From the NCBI GenBank assembly GCA_965261925.1, contig OZ253486.1:4216001-4280000 (forward strand): a DNA stretch of 64,000 bases. The letters run 5' to 3'. Below the pieces are notes generated by a model. That model made no database searches. It worked only from the letters and a program-made list of their open reading frames with translations, and was not told the origin of the DNA. This DNA is from Bin87 sp965261925. GTDB taxonomy: Bacteria > Chloroflexota > Dehalococcoidia > Lucifugimonadales > UBA3495. The position numbers were made by a program, and so were the translations under genes. Below are positions 7,392 to 15,732 of this stretch, piece after piece; position 1 is the stretch's first letter; each line of letters starts with the position of its first letter.

Positions 7392-9380
7392 AACGTCCAG
7401 GTTCTGGACTTCCGTGGCGTGGCTTTGGATGAAGCTCTTGCGCGGGCCGACCTGCTCGCCCATCAGCATGGAGAACACACCATCGGTGTCCGATATGCTG
7501 TCCATGTCGTCGATGTCGCTGATGGTTACCTTCAGCATCTTGCGCGCCGCCGGGTCCATCGTCGTATCCCAGAGCTGGTCGGCATTCATCTCGCCCAAAC
7601 CCTTGTACCGCTGTATCGATGGTTCCGACCGCGCCGTGGACATGCGCTTCATCAGCGTGTCCTTCTCATCCTCCGAGTACGCATAGGCGATGTTGCGGCC
7701 GCGCTGCACCCGGTACAGGGGTGGCTGGGCGATGTAGAGGTAGCCGCCCAGGATCAGCTCTCGCATGCGGCGGTAGAAGTACGTCAGGATGAGCGTACGG
7801 ATGTGTGATCCATCCACGTCCGCGTCCGTCATGATGATGATGTGGTGATACCGCAGCTTGGAAATGTCGAACCCTTCGCCCTCGCCGGTGCCCACCGCCG
7901 AGATCATCGCCCGGATTTCCTCATGGCCCAGGATGCGCTCCACCTTGTCCAGGAACCGTTCCACGTTGAGGATCTTGCCCTTCAGCGGGAGGATGGCCTG
8001 GAATTGCCGGTCGCGGCCCATCTTGGCCGACCCTCCGGCTGATTCACCCTCAACAATGTACAGTTCGGACTTGGCCGGGTCCCGCTCGGAGCAGTCGGCC
8101 AACTTGCCCGGCAACGAGGTGCCGTCCAGCGCGTTCTTCCGCAGGACCAGGTCGCGGGCGCGGCGAGCTGCCTCCCGGGCCGCGTGGTTCGTCTGGACCT
8201 TGTCAATCACGCCCTTGGCCGCTGTAGGGTTCTCTTCCAGGAAGCGCGTCAGACCCTCGGACGTAGCCGTTTCCACTCGGCTGCGTACTTCGGGGTTGCT
8301 GAGCTTGTTCTTGGTCTGACCTTCGAACTGCGGGTCGCCCAGCTTCACGCTGATAACCGCAACCAGCCCGCCGCGAGTATCCTCGCCGCTGAAGGAGTCC
8401 TTGGCGTCTTTGAGGAAGTTCTGCTTGCGTGCGTAGTCATTCAGCACACGTGTCAGCGCCGAACGGAACCCGGCCAGGTGCGTCCCACCCTCAGGTGTCA
8501 GGATGCAATTGGCGAAGGTGCGCTCGTCGGCCGCCAGGTTGTCGTGCCCGTCGGTGTGGTGGTACTGGAAGGCGACCTCGACGTCCGCGTCATCGGCGAT
8601 GCGCTGATAGTAGAACGGGTCTGGCATCACCACGTTGCGCTTGCGGTTGATGTTCCGCACCATGCTGGCCACGCCGGTATCAAAGAAGAAGCTACGCTCA
8701 ATGTCGCCGTTTCGTTCCGCTTCGTGGAACTCGCTGATCAGGCAGATCTCCAGGCCTTTGTTGAGATATGCGGTCTGACGCAACTGGGCAACGAGCCGGC
8801 CAAAATCATACGTTATCTCGGGGAATATCTCCGAATCGGCATAGTAGGTCACCATCGTGCCCTGTTTCCGTACCCGTTGGTGCTGCTGCAGGCTCGATGT
8901 TGGGATGCCTTTCTCGTAGTCCTGCGTGTAGCGCAGCCCGCCGCGGCACACTTCGGCGCGGAGGTGGGACGCCAGGGCATTCACCACTGACGCTCCCACG
9001 CCGTGGAGACCACCCGACACCTTGTAGGCGGTGCCGTCGAATTTGCCGCCGGCGTGCAGCGTGGTCATCACCGTTTCCAAGCCCGATACGCCGGTATCGG
9101 CGTGAAGGTCCACGGGAATGCCGCGCCCGTTATCCGAAACGCTGACGGCCCCATCCGAAGCGATGCGTACGTCAATGCGGTCACAGTGGCCGGCCAGAGC
9201 CTCGTCCACTGCGTTGTCCAACAGCTCTTTGATGAGATGGTGGAGGCCGTCAACGCCCGTGCTGCCGATGTACATGCCCGGCCGCACCCTGACTGCTTCC
9301 AGCCCTTTGAGTACTTGAATATTGTCCGATGTATATTCGGAGGAGTTATCTGCTGCAGGCAACACTACTTGTTGAGTCAT
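7389..9380 (-). CDS. gyrB: DNA gyrase subunit B (type IIA topoisomerase ATPase subunit)
   Basis: It supplies the ATPase and TOPRIM halves of gyrase. The GHKL ATPase motifs are present: LLDNAVDEALAGHCD, DNGRGIPVD and GLHGVGASVVNALA. The TOPRIM region has VEGESAGGSAKMGRDR, LPLKGKILNVE and MTDADVDGSHIRTL with its metal-binding acidic residues, and the C-terminal YKGLGEMNADQLW is intact. At 663 residues it is the short Gram-positive/Chloroflexota form without the proteobacterial insert. ParE is the alternative, but no parC or gyrA is nearby to decide. It starts at ATG 9380. Confidence 0.93.
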   Translation of the reverse strand: MTQQVVLPAADNSSEYTSDNIQVLKGLEAVRVRPGMYIGSTGVDGLHHLIKELLDNAVDEALAGHCDRIDVRIASDGAVSVSDNGRGIPVDLHADTGVSGLETVMTTLHAGGKFDGTAYKVSGGLHGVGASVVNALASHLRAEVCRGGLRYTQDYEKGIPTSSLQQHQRVRKQGTMVTYYADSEIFPEITYDFGRLVAQLRQTAYLNKGLEICLISEFHEAERNGDIERSFFFDTGVASMVRNINRKRNVVMPDPFYYQRIADDADVEVAFQYHHTDGHDNLAADERTFANCILTPEGGTHLAGFRSALTRVLNDYARKQNFLKDAKDSFSGEDTRGGLVAVISVKLGDPQFEGQTKNKLSNPEVRSRVETATSEGLTRFLEENPTAAKGVIDKVQTNHAAREAARRARDLVLRKNALDGTSLPGKLADCSERDPAKSELYIVEGESAGGSAKMGRDRQFQAILPLKGKILNVERFLDKVERILGHEEIRAMISAVGTGEGEGFDISKLRYHHIIIMTDADVDGSHIRTLILTYFYRRMRELILGGYLYIAQPPLYRVQRGRNIAYAYSEDEKDTLMKRMSTARSEPSIQRYKGLGEMNADQLWDTTMDPAARKMLKVTISDIDDMDSISDTDGVFSMLMGEQVGPRKSFIQSHATEVQNLDV

Positions 9381-9626
9381 GCTAAATTAATTCTCCGCTC
9401 TCGTGCCTCTGAAATTGCCAATATGACGAGGCCATTACTTTAGTGCAGTACAACAATATCCAGTATAGGCGCAAGGAACATTGTACCAAATCTGCCATCC
9501 TGTTGCCATGAGGCGGATGTCAGGAATTCTCCAATTTTAGGAAAAAGGCCACATCGTCGGCCGGGTTCAGGGGTTGCCCCGTTCCGGTTCGCATCAACCG
9601 TTCCGTTGCGGATCAATCGGAAAGCG

Positions 9627-10070
9627 TCACGCTGGTCCCTTGTCCCGGGGCGGGTGGTACCACTCGCCGGAAAATAGGCTGGAGATCGCTTGCCGCATGG
9701 GTTCAAACAGCGGTTGCGGCGGTTCTCGCAGCGGGAACCAACCGTATTCACCGAATGACCGGTCACTGGCTTGGGGAACCGGCTCCTGGCCGCCAATATC
9801 TCCTAGGAACTCTACGTCCACATAGTGGCGGTCATAAGCAACAATGTTACTCAGGCAAAGCACACGGAGCTCACCCACGGTAACTCCCAACTCTTCCAGC
9901 GCCTCCCTACGAGCACACTCCTCAAGAGTCTCTCCGAACTCCAGGTGCCCTCCCGCCGAACCCCACGTCGCTTCTCCGTGCGCGCCCCGCCGCTGCGCCA
10001 GGAAGACTTTTCCGCCCCTGACAAAAACTACACCTACGCCAATCAGAGGTCTGTCTGCCCGCGTACTCAC
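9627..10070 (-). CDS. NUDIX hydrolase
   Basis: This 147-residue protein carries a complete Nudix box beginning GHLEFGETLEECARREALE and ending ELGV, which fits Gx5Ex7REUxEExGU. The box binds the divalent metals that cleave nucleoside diphosphate-X substrates. The N terminus (GVGVVFVRGGKVFLAQRRGAHG) and the WGSAGG segment resemble MutT-like pyrophosphatases of the ADP-ribose/dGTP type. Exact substrate is not inferable. The 246-base space downstream to gyrB shows no further gene. Confidence 0.9.
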   Translation of the reverse strand: MSTRADRPLIGVGVVFVRGGKVFLAQRRGAHGEATWGSAGGHLEFGETLEECARREALEELGVTVGELRVLCLSNIVAYDRHYVDVEFLGDIGGQEPVPQASDRSFGEYGWFPLREPPQPLFEPMRQAISSLFSGEWYHPPRDKGPA

Positions 10071-10451
10071 GGCCGCAGTATAGCATGGTGTCCGGGTTCT
10101 TCACCCCGTAACCACCGCAGGGATGAGGTGCGGGCGTTGACGCGGCGGATGACGAGAAAGGGAAGTGGAACGGGCAAGGTTCGATTCAGACAAGTGGGGT
10201 TGAGGCAGTGTGCTGAGGCCACGTCACTAGCAGGCTGTTGAAATAGGGTGGTTCGATGGCGGTCGTGTCCATCCCATGTCCTTCAACATCCGCGGGTTCC
10301 AAATGGGTGTTGTAGAAACGACCATGTTCCCGCGGAGTGTGACAACCGCTTCAAAGCACATTCGACGGAACGATGCAGCAAAAGCGAACCGGTGTCGTGG
10401 TGCTCGGCGTCAAACGCCGGGTCGGCCTCCTTGAGACAGATCGCCAGAGGG
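10071..10451. other. Intergenic region, no gene seen
   Basis: No convincing ORF, RNA or terminator is visible in these 381 bases. The segment around 10229-10246 (CAGGCTGTTGAAATAG) resembles the ends of some insertion sequences, but no partner end or transposase remnant was found. Confidence 0.4.
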
Positions 10452-11357
10452 TCAGCTATCCCCCATGTTGCCGAAGCGGAGTTGGACGCCGGATTTTTCT
10501 TCCTGAAGCTTGGCGACGGCGTCGGAGTCCTCGGGGCCCCAGCCGCGGAAGAGGGCTTCGACGTGGCGCTGGTCGACAAGGTTGGAGAGTTCCATGGGGA
10601 TGCCGTATTCGCGGCCGAGGTCGGTGGCAAGGCGCACGTCCTTGGCGGCCAGGGCAGTGGCGAAGCCGGGCTCGAAGTTATCGGAGAACAGATAGCGCGG
10701 GAATTTTTCGGTGAGGCGACGGTTACCGCCGCTGCTGTTGGCGATGACGTCGGCGAGAGTCTCCAGGGAGACGCCTGCCTTGACGCCGAGGGTGAGGGCT
10801 TCGGACATCAGGACGCCGATGCCCATGGAGAGCAGGTTGTTGCAGATCTTGGTGACCATGCCGTTGCCGATCTCGCCGCAGTAGACGACGTGAGCGCCGA
10901 TGGCGTCGAGCATGGGCTTGACGGTGTTGTAGGTTTCCTCATCGCCGCCGACCATGACGGCGAGGGTGCCGGCGGCCGCGCCGTACACACCGCCACTGAC
11001 CGGGGCATCCAACACGGTGACGCCGCGGGCAGCGCACTCTTCATGGATGCGCCGAATAACGGTGGGCGAGTTGGTAGACAGGTCGACGTAGACATCGCCA
11101 GAGCCGGCGGCGGTCATGATGCCGTTCTCGCCCATCACCACGGCTTCGACGTCGCGGGGCACAGGCAGAGACGTGAACACCGCGTCGTTGCCGGAGACGC
11201 AGCCGGCTGGGGTGTCGGACCACTGGGCGCCCAGTTCCAGCAGGTTGATGGCAGACTCGCGACGGAGGTCGTGGACGGTGAGCTCATGCCCAGCCTTGAT
11301 CATGTTGGCGGCCATGGGGTTGCCCATGTTGCCAACCCCGATAAACCCAGCTTTCAT
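10452..11357 (-). CDS. NAD(P)-dependent oxidoreductase, 3-hydroxyisobutyrate dehydrogenase family
   Basis: This beta-hydroxyacid dehydrogenase oxidises short 3-hydroxy acids or reduces the semialdehydes. The Rossmann motif GFIGVGNMGNPMAANM is at the N terminus, the substrate-binding DAPVSGGVYGAAAGTL lies near residue 125, and the catalytic Lys is in MVTKICNN. I start at ATG 11357 (301 residues, GGAG upstream); the frame stays open for 187 more codons but that extension has no homology-like features. A paralog lies at 24597, and both share the C-terminal pattern RGWxxxDSxVxxLQEExxGV. Substrate is unknown. Confidence 0.9.
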   Translation of the reverse strand: MKAGFIGVGNMGNPMAANMIKAGHELTVHDLRRESAINLLELGAQWSDTPAGCVSGNDAVFTSLPVPRDVEAVVMGENGIMTAAGSGDVYVDLSTNSPTVIRRIHEECAARGVTVLDAPVSGGVYGAAAGTLAVMVGGDEETYNTVKPMLDAIGAHVVYCGEIGNGMVTKICNNLLSMGIGVLMSEALTLGVKAGVSLETLADVIANSSGGNRRLTEKFPRYLFSDNFEPGFATALAAKDVRLATDLGREYGIPMELSNLVDQRHVEALFRGWGPEDSDAVAKLQEEKSGVQLRFGNMGDS

Positions 11358-11766
11358 AGATGTTCGCTCCTGAAACGCCGCGAGGTGCAACCGGCGGCAA
11401 GTGGCCGAATTATAACACCGGGTACCCCCAGAGACGGTTCGGGCCGGGTGCACGACCGGGGCGCGGGGTTCTGCTGCAGGAGGCTTATATGGGCGATGTA
11501 GAGGGCAACGGCGGACGGAAGGTTGTTGGAAAGGTTTCCAGGTGCCGGCTTCCGCAGGCATGACGGGCATGGGGATGACGGCACGCCTGGTCGCAATCGT
11601 CCTGGGACCCAACTGAGGGTCCACCAGATACTCGATCCGTTGGCGCTTCCCGGAATCACCCGCTACAACTGAGTAACTCCGATGTCGTTTTAGAGAGATC
11701 GAATGAGCCTCAGCCGGCACGACAACGCGCACCCGGTACCGCAATGAACCGCGACGGGCTGCAGCG
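11358..11766. other. Intergenic region with a short dispersed-repeat-like hairpin
   Basis: These 409 bases lie between two reverse-strand genes. The only structure I see is at 11543-11560, TGCCGGCTTCCGCAGGCA, a hairpin followed by TGACGGGCAT. It resembles the palindromic repeats of the form CCGGCTTTCGCGGGAATGACG that are scattered between genes in many bacteria. No gene is supported. Confidence 0.4.
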
Positions 11767-13305
11767 CTACGGTTGGACCCACTCCTGCCGTTCCGAGGAG
11801 CCGGGACGCATAAAAAGAGTGGGGACGATGGCGGCCATGGCGACGAATCCAGCGGCCCGATAAAACTTGTGGAACAAGTCGAGGCTGGCCATCCGCAAGA
11901 ACCGCTGGTACTCGGCAAACTCCCGGGCTCGAACGTCGGCGTCCAGGCCGGGCACGGTGAGAGGAGACGGCGTTTCGATCAATATTGCGAGCATCTGATT
12001 GATGCCCCAGGCGGACAGCACGGCGAGCCCCAGGGTCATCCCCAGCATACGGGCCACGACAATCGTGGAGGCAGCCACGGCCCGATAGTCAGCAGGCGCG
12101 GCGGCAACGGCCCGATGCATCAGCGGAGCAACCACCAGGCCAAAACCTGAGCCGGCCACAACCAGATCAACGGTCAGCTGGGGCTCGGAAATCTCGATCT
12201 CCCATGCGGCCAGGCGAAACATCCCGACAGCGATCAGCCCCAAGCCGAGGACGGTGATGGTGCGCGCATCTAACCGCTGCAAGAGCAGGCCTCCCAGTAT
12301 CGCAAACAGCGGGATTGTGGCGGTCATCCGGAGCAGCCACAGTGCCGCGGTGAAAGAGTCGACGGGACGATCCGGCAAGTTCATCACGGTGTTGGCCATG
12401 ATAACGATGCTAGCCATAGCGAGAATCAGGGCAACGCCGACCAGCAGTTGTACGAGGTTGGCCAGCAGGAAAGCGCGGGCTCGCAAAAGAATTGGGGACA
12501 AGAGCGGTTGCTCCGCGTTCCGGTGGACCACAACCAGAGCAACGATACCCAAGGAGCATCCTGCCAGAAGCCACCATGGCGTCCACGAGGAAAGCTCAAA
12601 CAGGCCGTCGTGCGCAACCGCCAAACACAGCAAAATCAGTGTGATGGTCAGAAGTGCGCCCCCAAAGTAGTCCATTCGGGCGCCTTCGTATCGCCGGTCG
12701 GGAAGGAACAGGAGGGCGGCGGCGATGGCGGCGGCCTGGGGTATGTTGAGCCAGAATATGGCACGCCAGCCCCAGAGCTCGACTACGGCTCCGCCGTATG
12801 CCGGGCCGAGCATGCTTCCGGCCTCGGCAGCGCCGGCCACGACGCCGAGGGCCAGACCGCGTTGGCTCGAGGGTACCAGACCGGCGGCGATGGCCAGGCT
12901 CACCGGCACGGCGCCGCCGCCCCCGATGGCCTGGATCACGCGAGCGGCGACTACCTGGTCGAGCGGCTCCACGCTACCGTTGAGCCACGACCACTGCCCG
13001 GCGAGGGCGACGAGCGTCGTACCGATTGTGAAGACAACCAAGGACAGCAGATAGACGCGGCGGTAACCGTGGACGTCGGCCAGCCTACCGAGCAACGGCA
13101 TGGCTACGGTGTAACCCAGGAGATAGGCGGTTATCACCCAGATCACCGATTCGAACCGGAGGATCGGAATCTTGAGATCGGCCATGATCGCGGGCAGCGC
13201 GGTGATCACCACCGTCTGGTCCAGAGCCGTGACGAATGTGCCCGCAGCGACCGCGGCCACCAGAGCCCACGGCGACAACCGACGCTGGGTCAACCTAGCG
13301 TGCAT
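11767..13305 (-). CDS. MFS transporter, DHA2 (EmrB/QacA, P55-like) family
   Basis: A 512-residue integral membrane protein with about 14 predicted helices. The DHA2 markers are FVTALDQTVVITALPAI in helix 1 and motif A GRLADVHGYRRVY in the helix 2-3 loop. Proton-driven members export drugs or lipids. It is the last gene of an apparent operon: a TolB-like lipoprotein and an LprG-like lipoprotein (13334) lie immediately upstream, with a 28-base gap. This is the same lipoprotein-MFS pairing as mycobacterial lprG-Rv1410c (P55, similar length), so lipid export to the cell surface is a plausible role. Confidence 0.88.
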   Translation of the reverse strand: MHARLTQRRLSPWALVAAVAAGTFVTALDQTVVITALPAIMADLKIPILRFESVIWVITAYLLGYTVAMPLLGRLADVHGYRRVYLLSLVVFTIGTTLVALAGQWSWLNGSVEPLDQVVAARVIQAIGGGGAVPVSLAIAAGLVPSSQRGLALGVVAGAAEAGSMLGPAYGGAVVELWGWRAIFWLNIPQAAAIAAALLFLPDRRYEGARMDYFGGALLTITLILLCLAVAHDGLFELSSWTPWWLLAGCSLGIVALVVVHRNAEQPLLSPILLRARAFLLANLVQLLVGVALILAMASIVIMANTVMNLPDRPVDSFTAALWLLRMTATIPLFAILGGLLLQRLDARTITVLGLGLIAVGMFRLAAWEIEISEPQLTVDLVVAGSGFGLVVAPLMHRAVAAAPADYRAVAASTIVVARMLGMTLGLAVLSAWGINQMLAILIETPSPLTVPGLDADVRAREFAEYQRFLRMASLDLFHKFYRAAGFVAMAAIVPTLFMRPGSSERQEWVQP

Positions 13306-13333
13306 TAGTGCTGCCAGCCCGGTCGCCGGGGAG

Positions 13334-14122
13334 CTAGCCGCCGGACAGGTCGATGAACTGTTCCGGAGGAGTAATGGTGACCGCCTCTCCGATCCCAGAA
13401 AAGCGGATCGTGCGGCTGGTATCGGGGGCGTCGAACTCGCCGACCGCTCCCACGGTGGTTATACGCCGCAACAGTTTTCGGTCGGTGTCGGTCCACACCT
13501 CGATCTGCAGGGACTGGCCCGCAGAAGCGGTGACGGGGAGCCATTCCATGGAAGATGCCGGTACAATCCCGCTGATCCTGTAGGTTGCAACCCCTTCGGT
13601 CGCCTCCTCACCCACCAGAACCGGGTTTTCCACCTGGGCTACCAAGTCCGCGACGATATGCTGGAGGCGAGTCACCTCTACCGGGGACGACCGGGCAGGC
13701 TGCTTGAGCCAAACTCCTGATATTGGTTCCGTGGCAAAGTATCCCACGGGTGTGACGTAAGCGCGCAATTGCACGTAGGAGCCGGACAGTGGCTCGATTT
13801 CCGGGCCATTTACCAGATAGGCATCGATGGACAGTTCCGCCCCGGCGGCGGCGTCCCAAGTACCGGAAATTTCCGTAATCTTTGCACCGAAGGCTGGCAA
13901 GTACACGCTTCCGGCTTCGTGGGTCAACTGGAACCGAGCTGACTGTACGGTCCGCAGGTTTTCGGCAGTTTCCGCCAACAACGTCGCGGGGTCGGGAACA
14001 GGCGTGGGCGTGGGCATTGCCGGGGCCGGGGTTTGCCCCAAACAAGCCGCCCCAGTCAAGATCATTGCGACGAACGCGATCAGAGACAGCCGGACCCCAA
14101 CGTTTGTCAGCGCGTTGACCAA
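13334..14122 (-). CDS. LppX/LprAFG-family lipoprotein (LprG-like)
   Basis: A 262-residue protein with a signal peptide (VRLSLIAFVAMILTGAAC) and Cys at about residue 27; the -3 residue is Gly rather than Leu, so the lipobox is near-canonical. A short Pro/Thr linker follows, then AENLRTVQSARFQLTHEAG, the characteristic start of the LppX_LprAFG fold that encloses acylated lipids in mycobacteria. SGVWLKQ, VATYRISGIV and VEVWTDTDRKLLRRI further match the family pattern. Start is TTG 14122, overlapping the upstream gene by 16 bases. With the MFS gene downstream it likely forms a lipid transfer unit. Confidence 0.82.
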   Translation of the reverse strand: MVNALTNVGVRLSLIAFVAMILTGAACLGQTPAPAMPTPTPVPDPATLLAETAENLRTVQSARFQLTHEAGSVYLPAFGAKITEISGTWDAAAGAELSIDAYLVNGPEIEPLSGSYVQLRAYVTPVGYFATEPISGVWLKQPARSSPVEVTRLQHIVADLVAQVENPVLVGEEATEGVATYRISGIVPASSMEWLPVTASAGQSLQIEVWTDTDRKLLRRITTVGAVGEFDAPDTSRTIRFSGIGEAVTITPPEQFIDLSGG

Positions 14123-15549
14123 ACCGCCATGCTGCCGTTGGCAATATCGCGCAGTTCTCCGCCTTCGCCAGTCTCCACGACGTACACCCGGGACCCGCCT
14201 CCGCTGCTGCCGTTGCGCCGTTCAGACAGGTATTGTTGCGTGCCGGCCACGACCAGGGCCGACCCGTCCGGCGCCCAGGGCGAATGGCTGCGGGCGTACT
14301 GGTCGAAGAAGGCCAGCATCAAGAAGGTTTCGCCGCTGGGCGAAAAACGGAACCCTCCAAGCGCGCTATCCTCCGCGTCGCCGGCAGAGGCGGAGTCCAA
14401 CCCGGGAATGACCCGCCACTCCATGGTCCGTTCTTCCGGGTTCAGGGCAACCCAGGCCAGGCGGTCCCCGTTGGGTTCCCAGAAAAAGCCGAGCACCCAA
14501 TCATCCTCTTTGACGACGCGTTCCGTGCTGCCATCGGCGGCCAAAAGGCGCAGCCGACGATATGCGGGAGAGCCCGCGATTTGACGATCCGCCACGGCAA
14601 TAACCGCGCCGTCGGACGACCACAGGAAAGCGGATGCACCCTCTACCTCGGCCAGCCGCAGGGGCGCAGCGTCGAGTTGGTCGGGCTGTCCCAACCATAG
14701 CGCCTCGCCGTCCCCTCCCGGGGCAGACCAAGCCAATCGGGTCCCGTCCGGGGACCAAGCCGGGGTTCGGAAGGAACGAGAGCGAGCCAATGGCTGGGTG
14801 GAGAACTGTTGCGTCTCCTGGTCCAGCCGAACCAGCAGAACGTCCTCGTTACTGTGGACTGCCAGTGCAGCGCTATCCGGCGACCAATCGAAATAGAGGG
14901 GCCCGCCCCTCAGCACAACCAACTGAGCGTTCTGCGTGGCGGACTCCGGCGTGGGCATGGCGTCTACCACGAACAGGGTCAGGCCTTCAGGGGTCGCGGC
15001 GGTGACACCCAATTTTCGTCCGTCAGGGGACCACTGCGCGTAGTGGGGAGTCCCGTCCGCGATGGTCAACGGAGCTTCGTTGACGAATGCCGCTCCGCCG
15101 ACCCCGGTGGACGATTCCAGCGAGTGGAGACTGACATGGGCATCGGCCGGAGAGTCGCCGCGGAGGAGCGAGACCGCGATACGGGAGGCGTCCGGGGACC
15201 ACAGGGGCCAACTGTATATCAGGTCGCTTCGCTGAGGCTGGGCCAGGATGCCACCGGAGCGAGCCACGGCGCCAGCGGTCAGCAGGTTGCGGGCTGAACC
15301 GTCAGGGTTGGAAGTGACCAGTTGGCCATCGGGATCGATGTATGCGATGCGGTTTACAGACATAGGGCTTTCGTTATTTGCGGTGCGGCTCGGATTGGAG
15401 GAGCAGGCTACCGTGGCCAGCAGCGCCGCGATGACGACGACCAGGATCGTCAGACGCCGGCGAGTGGGAGCCGGTACCCACGGTGCCGTCCGACCCGTCG
15501 GCCACGGGATTCTTCGCGCTCGCACGTGGGTAACGGTAGCATTCAACAT
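14107..15549 (-). CDS. TolB-like beta-propeller (PD40/WD40-like) lipoprotein
   Basis: After an Arg-rich N terminus, a hydrophobic segment (LTILVVVIAALLATVAC) ends in a Cys that probably is lipidated. The body contains repeated PD40-type units such as WSPDGRKLGVTA, WSPDSAALAVHS, WSPDGTRLAWSA and WAPDGSALVVAG, each one blade of a six- or seven-bladed propeller. Such proteins act outside the membrane in binding or scaffolding. I use ATG 15549; GTG 15591 is an upstream in-frame alternative. It is first in the operon with the LprG-like lipoprotein and the MFS exporter, suggesting a role in envelope transport. Confidence 0.78.
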   Translation of the reverse strand: MLNATVTHVRARRIPWPTGRTAPWVPAPTRRRLTILVVVIAALLATVACSSNPSRTANNESPMSVNRIAYIDPDGQLVTSNPDGSARNLLTAGAVARSGGILAQPQRSDLIYSWPLWSPDASRIAVSLLRGDSPADAHVSLHSLESSTGVGGAAFVNEAPLTIADGTPHYAQWSPDGRKLGVTAATPEGLTLFVVDAMPTPESATQNAQLVVLRGGPLYFDWSPDSAALAVHSNEDVLLVRLDQETQQFSTQPLARSRSFRTPAWSPDGTRLAWSAPGGDGEALWLGQPDQLDAAPLRLAEVEGASAFLWSSDGAVIAVADRQIAGSPAYRRLRLLAADGSTERVVKEDDWVLGFFWEPNGDRLAWVALNPEERTMEWRVIPGLDSASAGDAEDSALGGFRFSPSGETFLMLAFFDQYARSHSPWAPDGSALVVAGTQQYLSERRNGSSGGGSRVYVVETGEGGELRDIANGSMAVWSTR

Positions 15550-15732
15550 CCCAATAAGCAACGGAAGGATCGCGGCACGGCCCAACCCCACGACGAGTCA
15601 TGCAGCGACGGAATGCTGAACCATAAGTGGGCGGCTCCCGATAGTAAGCCACCAGCACACCAACTGTGGTTTAATGCCGGGTGACCGGTCTCTCGCGGCG
15701 CGGCAAATTTTGGGCGGATCAAGACACAGACG

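Noticed and set aside
10229..10246. IS-end-like CAGGCTGTTGAAATAG
   Set aside because: Only a single end; no matching inverted end, transposase remnant or duplication was found.
11358..11918. Open frame extending the dehydrogenase at 10452 upstream by 187 codons
   Set aside because: The extension overlaps the MFS gene, shows no domain sequence and contains a palindromic repeat; ATG 11357 begins the Rossmann motif.
15592..15732. Cobalamin riboswitch before cobQ
   Set aside because: No B12 box or matching stems found in the 140 bases.
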